Position numbers and translations under genes: made by a program | Shown: piece after piece, positions 36,001 through 44,570 of the stretch | How positions within the stretch are numbered: position 1 is the first letter of the stretch | Layout of the letters: every line of letters starts with the position of its first letter | NCBI RefSeq assembly: GCF_040954835.1 | Contig: NC_090706.1 | Location: 39,937,148 to 40,001,147 of the forward strand | Length of the DNA stretch: 64,000 nt | Source of the DNA: Lepisosteus oculatus | Lineage: Eukaryota; Chordata; Actinopteri; Semionotiformes; Lepisosteidae | Direction: 5' to 3' | The notes under the pieces: model-generated | What the model was told of the DNA's origin: nothing | The model's database searches: none | What the model saw: the letters and a program-made list of their open reading frames with translations, nothing else

Positions 36001-38917
36001 GTTATTGGATCCCAAGTTCTTGTTAGTTCGATGTGTTTAAATGTGAATATGAGAGACATTTAAAAGCAAAGTAGTTTCACAAAAGAACTGAACACTGAAA
36101 GCTGACCACTCCATTTGGTTTCAACGCCATTGCCATCTGTGTCAACCCTGCCCAGGTCAGAGCGTAGCCAGTGTTGCGTGCGACTCTGAAAATCATGTCA
36201 ACATTGTCTAGGCTCATCCTTCCCTACGCCCGGCACCTTAAAGGAGAGGATGATGAATCGGACCCCTTGCCCACACCCCAGACGCCCAGTGGCAGCAGAG
36301 AGGCCCAGACAAAAAGGAAAGCACAGGAGCAGATCCAGAAAGAGACGAAAACCTGCAGTGTGCCGAGCCAGGTGAGCGTTGGGTTCGGTTTCTGCTGTGC
36401 AATTCCTACACCTTGAAATCGTGCTTCCCTGGTGAGAGAACCTTGGAAAACATAGCTCTCTAACTAAGTTCTTAGTTTGGAAATCATAGTTCTTTAAAGA
36501 AGCTCCAGCCTATGTAGTCGAGTGAACCCCACATCACCTGTTTGTGAAGACTGAGAACACAGGTAACCTATTGATCAATTCTGCATATAATTAGTTCAGT
36601 TACTGTAACTCCTGCTCTTAAGGGCTGAAGGGTCTGCTAAATTAGTTAACAAAGCGCCTGTTTAATTGATCACCGTTAAACAGCTCCATTCCTGCCTGAA
36701 TGGGAGCTCTCCAAGACCCGGTCAGGTGAGATGAGTGATCTAGAAGAAGTAGCAACACTTCTTAATCTTGAAGTCTTAGGGTCTCTGCATGTGTGTCTAT
36801 CTGAAATGGTCAGCGCTACCAGATGCAAGCTGTCTCAGGATAAATTACAGTGTTTCTTTCTGGAAAATGTTCCCTGCAAATATCCCGACTTCCTATAGCA
36901 ATATACATAAAATTAAACGATTAAAGTCTTGCTAGACCTGGAGTGAAGTCGGAAAATAATTACCAGGGAGACCCAAGCTAGGAGAATTAAGCCATGTTCG
37001 ACTCGGGAGTGACTGACTTTAAAAATGGCCCTGAGGTGACGATTCACTGGCGCTGTCTAGAATGCGCGTGGGGGGGCCGCTCTGTGTGTGCTTCAGCCGG
37101 TCCTGACGTGCTCGCGCCGGTGTCGCCCTTCTCTGTCCCAGCAGGAGAGCCGCGTGAGACTCAAGGGTGCAGAGGGGCCGAAGCAAGCGCGCGCGCGGAG
37201 CCGGGCGTCCCCGGCGGGGGGAGCCAGCAGGCCCGGCGGCGGCAGCAGGCAGCACCAGATCAGGACGAAGGATCCGGGCGCGGTGCTCCCCGCCCAGCAG
37301 GTGAAGCCGGGATCAGCCCTGGGTGGGCTTCCCGTGGGCCCTAAAGATGGAGCTGCCCGCCCGCTCTCTCCTCTGCAGGAGCTGCGCCTCGGTAGAGTCT
37401 CTGGGGCGTTTCCCCTGACCCAGGGGCTGTCCCCCCTTGACATTCTCAAGAGCCGTCTGGGCTACGGTGCTTCGGAGAGCCTGGCCTCATCTTCTCAGGA
37501 CCCCCGGAGGAAGCAGCTCTCTTCCACACCCCTGCCTCTCGTTCTGCTCCAGCCCGGAGCGGAAGAAGCAGGGAGGAGGTCCGGTTCCAAGGGGGACGGC
37601 GACCCACTCTCCCCGGAGAAGATCGACCACACTCAGCCTCTCTCCCCCTCTTCTTTGGCTGGACTGCAGAGGCTCTACGCCATGGGGAGCATCAGCTTGC
37701 CGAAGGACATGTCTCCCTTAGACTATCTCAAAACCCGACTGGGTTTGGGGACTCCAGAAAACCCCAGTATGACTTCGGGGGACTCGGGGAAAAATTCTGC
37801 CCCTCACCCATCCTTCCTGTTCCTCCAGCACAAGGCTGGTTCAACGGAGAATAAGACTGCGTCCGGCAAGGAAGGACGGCCCCAGTCCCTGGGGAGTGGA
37901 GCCGAAGGCGGAATTCAGAAACCGAGCCTCGGTCTTTCTGACGCGCCAGTTCGGGATGGCAGAACCAGGCACCCGATCCCCCCCCTGAAGATCATTCCAT
38001 TGGACATTGACTGCAGCCTGCAGGTACGGCAGCTCATGCGGACCCCACTGGGCTCTTCGCAGTTCCACTGCTTCACCAAGAAGCTCTCGGAGGTGCTGGC
38101 CCAGGACTTGAGCAAGACCCGTCAGCACGGGAGCCCCGCTTCAGGCTCGCCGGAGCAAATCGTCCCCCTTAACCTGAGCAAGCGCTGCACCATCAAGAGG
38201 CCGGCCGATGACCTGGAGGCCCAGGGTCTGCCGCCCTGCCTCTCTGGGAGCCCCTCGCCGCAGCCGGCCAAGAGACCGCGACCGGAGTGGGAGGCGGAGA
38301 ACGAGCCGGGTCGCCCCTTGAAGCAGAGCAGCCGGTTCCCGGTCGCCCCTGCGGCCCAGGAGGAGCCGGCCGACCTGAGCTCGCCCGAACGGGCCCGGGC
38401 CAAGCTGCAGGAAGCCCGCGCCCAGCAGGACGGCCGCTCCCCGCAGGGAGTGCACTGCAGCGGAAGACCCGCCTCTTTTGACCTCGACTGCTCGGCTCGA
38501 CCGGCGAAGCCGGGCGCTCAGGCCTCTCCCTGCGCGGGCGCACAGGGAGGACGAGGAGCGCCGGAAAGCCCCGCCGGACTCTGCAGGCTGGCAGCCCCCG
38601 TGCGGGCGGAGGCGTCGGAGGTCTCCCCGCCGGGCTCGACGCTGGCGAAGGCCCGGCAGGAGCGTGCCAGCCGCCGCGCGAGGACGGCCGCCGGCAAGGA
38701 AGAGCCGGCTGCGGCCGAGGAGAGGAGGGCGGGCCCCGCGGTCTGCCCCCTGTACCGCTTCAGGGGCAGGCAGGGGCCGCTGGACGAGACGGAGGCGAGC
38801 TGCGCCAAGCAGGTGGAGCCCGAGTGTTTCTCCTCGGAGGTGGCCTCGCTGCTCAACGCCCCCCAGCGCGCGCTGCAGAGCCAGTCCGCCTGGCCCGTCT
38901 CCCCTCATGGCCGCTGA
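21052..38917 (+). CDS. arid6: ARID5-family transcription factor, probably ARID6 (complete multi-exon gene)
   Basis: This is a nuclear AT-rich DNA-binding protein. Coding exons join 21052-21072, 26649-26909, 30940-31123, 31649-31885, 32522-32634, 32978-33125, 34179-34231, 34653-34750, 36212-36371, 37142-37300 and 37379-38917, giving 990 codons in one frame (1016 if 37301-37378 is retained). Residues 8 to about 140 resemble the BAH-like N-terminus of ARID5B (GSYAFYKSFR, FYFVRC, LYFLPEDTP, VEDLVKW). The ARID spans about 287-385 (FLDQLYLFME, PNLGFKKIDLF, GGYETVTAQRLWKQVYNELG, STSAATCTRRHYERLILPY). The rest differs from remembered ARID5A and ARID5B tails. It has two SPLD..LK.RLG repeats (about 495-511 and 589-605), a PLDIDCSL block (about 682-722), PLNLS and PADLS motifs of CtBP-binding type, and basic patches such as KRPRPEW. 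The symbol rests on my recollection that fish have an ARID6; ARID5-like is certain, the exact paralog is not. Confidence 0.85.
22843..22985 (-). mobile_element. tRNA-derived SINE fragment, minus strand
   Basis: The plus strand reads GCTCAAGGCACACCAGCAGT then GGGATTTAAACCTGTAACCT. The minus strand therefore carries a B-box like GGTTTAAATCC followed by the body. The same family is seen at 15.9 kb. Confidence 0.55.
26022..26160. repeat. Inverted-repeat (hairpin) element
   Basis: The left arm GGTTTATTCCCTGCTGGAGA and GGCTGTGGAGCC is mirrored by the right arm GGCTCCACAGC and TCTCCAGCAGGGAATAAACC, separated by a few bases. Arms are about 60 bases with some mismatches. The right-arm unit recurs alone at about 50528-50600. 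Confidence 0.85.
26268..26572 (+). mobile_element. Full-length tRNA-derived SINE
   Basis: The head GGCGGTGGCTCTGTGGCTCA is A-box-like and GTTGCCGGTTCAAATCCCGC carries the B-box. The body has GAGCAAGGCCCTTGACCCCA. The 3' part is CTCATGGAGAGCAGGTTGGG, GACAAATTCCTAATGCGAGA, then GGCCAAGAAAGTGATGTCTC. A second copy of the 3' part is at 47.94 kb. Confidence 0.85.
26649..26909 (+). CDS. arid6: arid6 exon 2, BAH-like N-terminal region
   Basis: The acceptor is CTTCTCCGCAG and the donor is GTGAGG. It encodes WLGAPCCLRGSYAFYKSFRC, GEFYFVRCGPLEPVCIAEVT and SSRLYFLPEDTPKG, closely following ARID5B N-terminal sequence. It is 261 nt, phase 0 on both sides. Confidence 0.95.
26966..27345 (-). mobile_element. 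5S-type SINE, minus strand, head truncated
   Basis: The plus strand reads ATTATAATTACGCTTATACA, then CACTCCACTCAAAGCGCTTT and, at the far end, GAGCGCCCCCTGCTGG. This is the reverse complement of the SINE tail and body seen at 8.9 kb. A run of about 20 T sits at 27250-27270. The 5S head is missing. Confidence 0.85.
30940..31123 (+). CDS. arid6: arid6 exon 3
   Basis: The acceptor is TGATGCCAG and the donor is GTACGT. It encodes DEVLAVSRKIVIRVEDLVKW, matching the ARID5B segment that reads VSEKVIVKLEDLVKW, then a low-similarity acidic/Gly region. It ends in phase 1. Confidence 0.93.
31649..31885 (+). CDS. arid6: arid6 exon 4
   Basis: The acceptor is TGTGTCTTGCAG and the donor is GTACGT. It encodes VKVLSYPQYCRFRSLQKRMQ, VSSRNTRILYCRDTFNHPTL. 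The SYPQYCR and ILYCRDTF.HPTL motifs are hallmarks of the long ARID5-type isoform. Confidence 0.95.
31906..32150 (+). mobile_element. 5S-type SINE, truncated at both ends
   Basis: It starts about 20 bases after the exon 4 donor with GAGCCGGGCCAGTACCTGGA (5S-like). It continues through GGCCAGCAGGGGGCGCTCAC and GACGTAAAACCGAGGTCCTG and breaks off before the GCGCTTTGAG tail. Confidence 0.85.
32522..32634 (+). CDS. arid6: arid6 exon 5 (basic linker)
   Basis: The acceptor is TTTGTCCCAG and the donor is GTAGGC. It encodes CNSLSLKGRTRKRKGRDGKG then a hydrophilic stretch ending WIERMK. It corresponds to the ARID5B LKGRPRKKK segment, a probable nuclear localisation signal. Confidence 0.9.
32683..32910 (+). 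mobile_element. tRNA-derived SINE fragment (GTGGATTTCCTC family)
   Basis: Contains TGTGTGGATTTCCTCTGGAT, CTCCCACAGTCCAAGAACAT and CGAGGGACTGGCATCCTGGC, with tail AAAAATGGATGGCTGGATGG. The same family, in fuller form, is at 53.96 kb. It ends about 70 bases before arid6 exon 6. Confidence 0.75.
32978..33125 (+). CDS. arid6: arid6 exon 6, start of ARID domain
   Basis: The acceptor is GTCTGTGGCAG and the donor is GTGAGT. It encodes TWLPQAEEQHFLDQLYLFME and GSPICKVPNLGFKK, the first helices of the ARID (ARID5B: FLVALYKYMKER, PYLGFKQ). Confidence 0.95.
34179..34231 (+). CDS. arid6: arid6 exon 7 (53 nt), ARID core
   Basis: The acceptor is TTTTCTTTTTCCAG and the donor is GTAAGC. It encodes IDLFLLFTVVKKMGGYET, the ARID helix preceding the DNA-contacting turn. 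Confidence 0.93.
34653..34750 (+). CDS. arid6: arid6 exon 8, ARID DNA-contact region
   Basis: The acceptor is CCGTTGCAG and the donor is GTGAGT. It encodes VTAQRLWKQVYNELGGSPGS then TSAATCTRRHYER, near-identical to ARID5A/B. Confidence 0.96.
35520..35705 (+). mobile_element. tRNA-derived SINE fragment
   Basis: Contains AAGGCTCTGGGTTCTAAACC (B-box-like), GAGACACTGCTGTTGTACTC, GAGCAAAGTACTTC and the tail TATAAAAGCATCAGCCAAGT, a match to the tail type seen at 6.4 kb. Confidence 0.6.
36212..36371 (+). CDS. arid6: arid6 exon 9, end of ARID
   Basis: The acceptor is ACATTGTCTAG and the donor is GTGAGC. It encodes LILPYARHLKGEDDESDPLP then a basic, Gln-rich stretch (KRKAQEQIQKETK). It completes the ARID C-terminal extension (ARID5A: LVLPYVRHLKGEDD). 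Confidence 0.95.
37142..37300 (+). CDS. arid6: arid6 exon 10
   Basis: Starts after CCCAG (or three bases later, at a tandem CAGCAG acceptor) and encodes QESRVRLKGAEGPKQARARS and further Arg/Gly/Gln-rich sequence. A possible donor GTGAAG follows at 37301. If that donor is not used, the exon runs on to the stop codon. Confidence 0.75.
37379..38917 (+). CDS. arid6: arid6 last coding exon
   Basis: Encodes about 512 residues to TGA 38915-38917. It holds the duplicated LSPLDILKSRLGYGASE / MSPLDYLKTRLGLGTPE motif, a block around PLDIDCSLQVRQLM, IVPLNLSKR and PADLSSPERA (CtBP-type motifs) and an Arg/Ala/Pro-rich tail of low complexity. It lacks the C-terminal STKL/NTKL ending of ARID5B and ARID5A. 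Frame is uninterrupted despite high GC. Confidence 0.88.
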   Translation, partial: ELRLGRVSGAFPLTQGLSPLDILKSRLGYGASESLASSSQDPRRKQLSSTPLPLVLLQPGAEEAGRRSGSKGDGDPLSPEKIDHTQPLSPSSLAGLQRLYAMGSISLPKDMSPLDYLKTRLGLGTPENPSMTSGDSGKNSAPHPSFLFLQHKAGSTENKTASGKEGRPQSLGSGAEGGIQKPSLGLSDAPVRDGRTRHPIPPLKIIPLDIDCSLQVRQLMRTPLGSSQFHCFTKKLSEVLAQDLSKTRQHGSPASGSPEQIVPLNLSKRCTIKRPADDLEAQGLPPCLSGSPSPQPAKRPRPEWEAENEPGRPLKQSSRFPVAPAAQEEPADLSSPERARAKLQEARAQQDGRSPQGVHCSGRPASFDLDCSARPAKPGAQASPCAGAQGGRGAPESPAGLCRLAAPVRAEASEVSPPGSTLAKARQERASRRARTAAGKEEPAAAEERRAGPAVCPLYRFRGRQGPLDETEASCAKQVEPECFSSEVASLLNAPQRALQSQSAWPVSPHGR

Positions 38918-41900
38918 GTCCCTCCCCCCGCCCCCCTCTGTGCCACACGAGGACCGCCAGGGGTCCCCCACGTGGGAGTCAGCAGAGGTTCTGAAAAAAG
39001 GCATCGCTGGGCTTCTCAAGGGATTTGCAGGAGCCGTGGTCCAGAATTCCTCCTGGCAAGTTTCTGGAAGTACAAGTTATATCAGGTACTCGGAACGGAG
39101 GGGACTCTCTGGACACGGTTGTACCCTGAAACCTGCACTGCGGGCAGTGACTTGCGCACCATGTGTAAGTGGGACTGGAGCAGTGAAGGCACCCGAGAGC
39201 ACACCAATCCGTTGTTCTCGCGCTCCTGAGAGCACACTGCAGTCCTTGGGTGGGCACCATTGAAGTAAGCGCTCTCTAGAGTCCGTTTCTCTTATTTATG
39301 CAAACTCTTGTTATCACGAGTACTGCTCGTCGTTGCTTCGGAATAGACCCAGTGGACTTCTTCGGGACGAGCAGGAAAAATAGAAGCCGGAGGGGTCAAC
39401 CAAAGGAGAAACTGGGGCCACTTCCCTGCAAAAAGAATCAAGAATCCAAACAATATTATTCCGTTCCAGTTCCTGATGCAGTAGTTTGAATAATCCCACT
39501 GATTTGAACATCCCTGCTTGTGTTTTCAAAATGTGAGAGTGCTTTGAGCGCCTTCTGTGCAGCAGATAAGTCTCCAAGGCTTGTCTTTGTGATGTATTTT
39601 AGCAAGTGATGTCTCACTATGGGTAGGATATATTTTATCCCAGTGAAGTCTGTCCTGAGATCTAAGGACCCTCAATATGATGGCCATGAAACATAACCGG
39701 CAGCCAGAAGATTTTCTCTCCTGCTGTTCCATTGCAAGTGGACTTGTATCCCTGTTTCGAGACCATACGTGCAAGGTCATTTGGAAAGTTTAAGATCAAA
39801 CCAAATTGTCTTCATTGCTAATCACAGTTAAAAGGACCGGGAAAGGTTGCCATTTGTTTTAGAAATCTTTTAGATCCTTTTTTAGAGCACTGGTGTATAC
39901 CTCCTTTTTTAGCACCGGATGCAACCTGGCTTCAGACTTGTCTTGTCTTCCCTTCAGTCTGAGCAGACACGCGCAGAGGACCTGTCAGTTCGTAGCTGAT
40001 GGTGGCAAAGGCTTTGCACAGGATGACGTTCTGTCTTTCGCTAATTCACAGCGTCTACAGCTTGCCCTTTTACTGGAAGCCAGCAGATCCGAGATGTTGC
40101 TGCTGAAGTGGCCAGCTGAGGCTCAGGTCAAGGCGACATGGTGCTGATAAATCCCGTGTCGTAAGCCCTCGTTTTAAATCCGCCCTTGGGCCCAGCGTCC
40201 GGTCCCATCTTGCAGCACCCCCGCTTCTTTCCACACGTCGGCGTGTTGCTCCTCTTGCCAGCGGGCAGGGAGGAGGAGCAAAGAGGACGGTTGGACAGTC
40301 CTTCCCGATCCTTCCAGACTGTGTGGCACCGTGCCGCATCCGTATCGGCACCTTCCTTTGAAAAAGGACGCGTCCGAGTTGGGCGAACTGGAGACTTTCG
40401 CGCTTTCGCCCAGCGGCCCTCACAGCAGACGGCCACGAAGTCGCCCGCCAGCGAGCCAGCGAGCCAGCGAGCCAGTGGCTGCAGGTTTTCATTCGAAAAC
40501 GCAAGACCCCCGAAGTCATGCGCTGGGCCTCTGTTAACACGTCGCAAGTCCTCGTTTTTTCGAGTGAACCTTCCTTCCGGAAAGGAAAACGTTTTCTCAG
40601 GAGACTGGGACTTCATCCAGAAGTGCTGGAGGGAAGGATGGGGACTCCACTTGACGCTTAAACGCGGAGCAGAAAAGAGAGATCTTTGGGTTGCTGGGGG
40701 GGCGTCAGGTGCAGGAGAAGGGCTGATCCCCGGTTCACGTGTCTCTGGAGTAGCTGCCGGTGTCCAGGGGCTGGGGCTGGGGTTCGGATGTACATCGCTG
40801 TTCCTGCGCCCCCTGAGTGTGGGAGAAGGGGGGTTTCCGCAGTCGGGACAGGAAGACCTCCCTCGGGACACAGCCCTTCATGTCAGCCGTGTTACAGAAA
40901 GGATTGTGTGGATATGTGGTGGCATGTAAAATTCTGGGAGCCTGTTACAAGCTCCTTATCTTCAGTTTTTTTTCCAAGGGGTCCTAGACGCCTTTTTCTT
41001 CCAGAGTGGACACGTACAGGGAGCAGAGCGAGACTGTAAACGACCGATGAGCTCTTCCTTGTGCTGAACAACGGATACTGTATTACACACCATGCTGCCT
41101 TCATACTTGACTCTAAGCAAACACTAATTTTATGTATTTAATGCATTAAATATTCTAAGATTGTCAAATCAACTAATTTTTTGTATAATCATCTCCTTGA
41201 CGAGGTATTTTGACATCTGTCAGATTTTATTGATGGCTATTAGGTTGATTATGGTTTTAATCATAGTTTTGGTATTGAGGTAACGTTTATTTTGTTCTTT
41301 AAAGAGAAATGCCAGCACACTGTCTTTGTGGTTTATCTTTCAGATTTGTGTTGTAAGTGTGTGATCATGCAGTATTGATGAAATGCAGATAGAGGGCTGG
41401 AAATACTGCAACTGATCTTATCCTATATTGAGTCTAGGAGTGATTGTTAATCCGTTGGCTCGACATTATTTTTAATTTTGAAAAAGTAAATGTATCCAGT
41501 GTACGGGCCAGTGATTTTTGCCTGTAAGTGTAGGAGTCATTGATTCTTCATAAAGTAATTCAATGATTGTCATTGAAGATTGAGTTGTTGTTTTTCATAC
41601 TTCTTCTTTGGGAGCAGAAATATCTTCCTGAAGATATGTTTTTATACGATGTTGGTTGTTTGATCCTAGGGAGCAAACCATGGATTTTTGGTAGGTACTG
41701 GTCCAGTTTTTTTTTTAAACTGGAATCTCCAAAATGTTTATTTTTCTGCCATTTTGTACTTGTTGCTTATCCTATTGCTACAACCCCTGTGTACTGGGCC
41801 AGTGGTGTACAGCTGTGTAGGGAAGCCCATGGCTCAAGGCAGCCTGTGGACACCATGCCTGTGATCTGAACAGGCCTCCAGTCTCCCGATCAGCTCAGCC

Positions 41901-42107
41901 TCTCAGGAGCCTTCATGTACTGTATGTCGCTTGTCTTTTTTACAGTTTCCTATGTTTTTCATCGCCTCAGGGGAAAACCTGCAAGACTAAACTGTAGAAG
42001 TGATGCAAACATTAATTTTTCAGAAACTCGGAAACATTGAATTGCCTCCTATCTTGATGTTTGTCAGTGGTAAAAAGGGTCAGTTATTTGTGTTTTGTTA
42101 CTTATTA

Positions 42108-42113
42108 AATAAA
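42108..42113 (+). terminator. Proximal AATAAA poly(A) signal candidate for arid6
   Basis: AATAAA is preceded by AT-rich sequence, but the downstream GT-rich element is weak (GGCGGGTGAATG). Confidence 0.3.
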
Positions 42114-43481
42114 GAGGCGGGTGAATGTCGGGGCTAGGTTTCTGCACAAGTGTGTAAGTGGAAATACTGTACACCTGACATTTCTCTCAAACTTATCTTT
42201 ACCTCCTATTGGATCATCAGTGATCCAAGACTTCAGGCCACTTCCAAGTAAATAAGTCAGTCCATAGACTAGTTCCGCTTTATCTGTGGATGAGAGGATG
42301 GTACCCTTATAGCTCATTTCAGTGTATACGGCGAAGTCTGGCCATGTTCAGAGATAATCCACTACTGCGGTATGGTGGCGTTTCACACTGGCGTAGCACT
42401 GCAGTTACTCCAGGCTGTAAATTAGAAATCTTAATTATTAAACTGTAATTTCCATTTTGATGTTTATTGTTGTGATTTGCAATTGTTGTTGTTGTACTTT
42501 TTGGAAGTGTAATCTTTAAGATGAGATGTCGGACATTTAGCCTGATCTTTGTCGCCATGTTCTTGTTTTCAGATGTCTTCAGTCAACTGTTCTGTCGTTG
42601 TTCAGTTTCAATCCATATCTTTCCCTGTGACTACAAGTTTGTAATGTTTTAAGCTTATTTAATTAGATTTTGTATGAGCTTGTCCATGTCAGAGCAAGTG
42701 TAACCACGCTTCTTGTCTACACTATATGCACATGAGAATGCTGCAATATGCTAAGAAAAGCTTATGCAATGGTTTACATTCTTTTTACAGCATGATCCCA
42801 GTGACTTTTTATAAGATGCTGAAATTGAGCTGTGCTCCTTAACTCGAGCCTTCTGCATTCTGTGGAAGGGGCGAGTTAATGGGATGGTATGTGTTTCAGG
42901 AAGATTGATTCCACCACAACTGGGACAAAGATCAGTAAACAAATGGTATGAATTACAGAAGCACGTCAAATGTGAAGTGCTGCAAATCAGTGTCTTACTT
43001 TCAGTCATTCCACACTCCAAAGCCATGGTCTTATTATTCATTTTTCACTGTGTAACATGGCTTTTACACAGGCATTTTACTTTTGTTGTTCACTGCAGCT
43101 TTTAAAAGATGTTTTTTTCCATTGCCTGAGTGATGCCTGCTATGATCACTCACTTTGGGATTCTGCTGGTCTTGTTAAACCTGTGTATAAGACATGAACT
43201 GTTCTGCTCATGGTCACTTTGTTCAGCAGACGCTGGTATTCTCTTGACAGACCTTAAATGACAGATTTCTGTTGTGTTATAGATGCCATTGTAAATACAG
43301 TGGCTGACTCAGTGATACTGGTTTTATCTTTATTTTAAAAATGACACTTCAAACCTGTTCAGATGGTCATCGACTTGTATTAACACTGTATATTTATATT
43401 AAAGGTTTGTGTTGCACCTTGCACTGTCTTGTGTTAATTGTACTGAAGTTTATTATTGGATTATTATTACCGGATGTCGTA

Positions 43482-43487
43482 AATAAA
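43482..43487 (+). terminator. Distal AATAAA poly(A) signal candidate for arid6
   Basis: AATAAA is followed within 40 bases by GGTGAGGGTTTTTTTAGGTT, a G/T-rich downstream element. This is the better supported end of the transcript. Confidence 0.45.
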
Positions 43488-44395
43488 ACAAAGTCAATGA
43501 ACTATCTCTTTAACAAAAAAATGTAGGGATTGGTGAGGGTTTTTTTAGGTTATGTGATGTAGTAGCAGAAAAGAGCCACTAGGTGGAGATATTCGTCTGG
43601 GGTGCCAAATGACTTTGGTCAGATTCTAGGACTTTTTCTTTAGTTCACAAAACTAAAGACCTAGACTGACCTCATCCATCCCTTTTTAAGCATAAATGAG
43701 TGTTTACAGCCTTTTTGCAAGATTTTTTTCTTTTTTTTTCCCCTCTTCAAAGTGCCCTCCTACTGCAACTCAAGCTGAATATTCTGAGTGAGCTTGGTGC
43801 AGCTTTCAAGAGAATCAAGTGTGCAGCTGAGTTTTTCTCAATAGAACAGTTTTTACATTTACATATATAAATTATAACCTACTTTTGAAACCTAGCGAGC
43901 CCAGTGATAAGGATGACCCCATATTCCTTTCCATCTGCCGGAGAACTGTGGAGTTCTGGAGAAACCTGGAGAACTGTGGTCCCCCTGCGGGGCGGCAGGC
44001 TTGATGACCTCCAGACTGAAGTCCTTTTTGTGGGATGTGGTTCTGGTGCAGCTGCTACTACTCCTTCTCCAGTCTGGTCACACACAGCTGTACCTGTGTC
44101 TGTGAGGAGATCATGCTCCCTGACGCTCAGCTGTTAGATTGAAGATGTTCAGAACTTGCTAGCAAGTCATAAAAACAAGACTGGTTCATTAGCTCCAACG
44201 AAAGGTACCGGAGTGCTCGGCTGCCACAGAACTGGAGGTTTGTGTGGTTCTGCTGCTCTGGTCTGGGAAATGTAATGGATCTTTATTACTGCTTGTGTAA
44301 AGCCCATTGGTTTGCTTGGAACTGTTCCAGTCCGCCGTCTTCATCCCAAGCCTGGTGTTCACACCTTGGCTTTAGAAGATGCCTGTCTGTAATTA

Positions 44396-44570
44396 ATAAT
44401 GACAATTCCTTACACTTTTATAGCGCTTTTCTGGACACTCCACTCAAAGCGCTTCACAGCTAGTGAGGATCCCCTCCACCAGCACCAGTGTGCAGCACCC
44501 ACCTGCCTCACACTGCTGGGCTCCAGTGGGCTCCCAGCGTGAGTTGCAGGGTAATATACAGTAGGTGCTG
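44396..44570 (-). mobile_element. 5S-type SINE tail, minus strand
   Basis: The plus strand reads CTTTTATAGCGCTTTTCTGG then CACTCCACTCAAAGCGCTTC, the reverse complement of the shared SINE tail, followed by a diverged body (CCCCTCCACCAGCACCAGTG). Confidence 0.75.

Larger units (their letters stand above)
38918..43510 (+). other. Probable arid6 3' UTR
   Basis: There is no exon or repeat here. Most of the sequence is unique and AT-rich after a GC-rich first part (to about 40.9 kb). Candidate poly(A) signals AATAAA are at 42108-42113 and 43482-43487. A TGTAAATA word at 43290-43297 matches the Pumilio recognition element. The 3' UTR length of 3.2-4.6 kb is inferred from these signals only. Confidence 0.5.

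Noticed and set aside
38141-39019. 292-codon open frame on the minus strand
   Set aside because: It is antisense to the GC-rich last exon of arid6 with no recognisable domain. The plus-strand frame is supported by exon phases and motifs.
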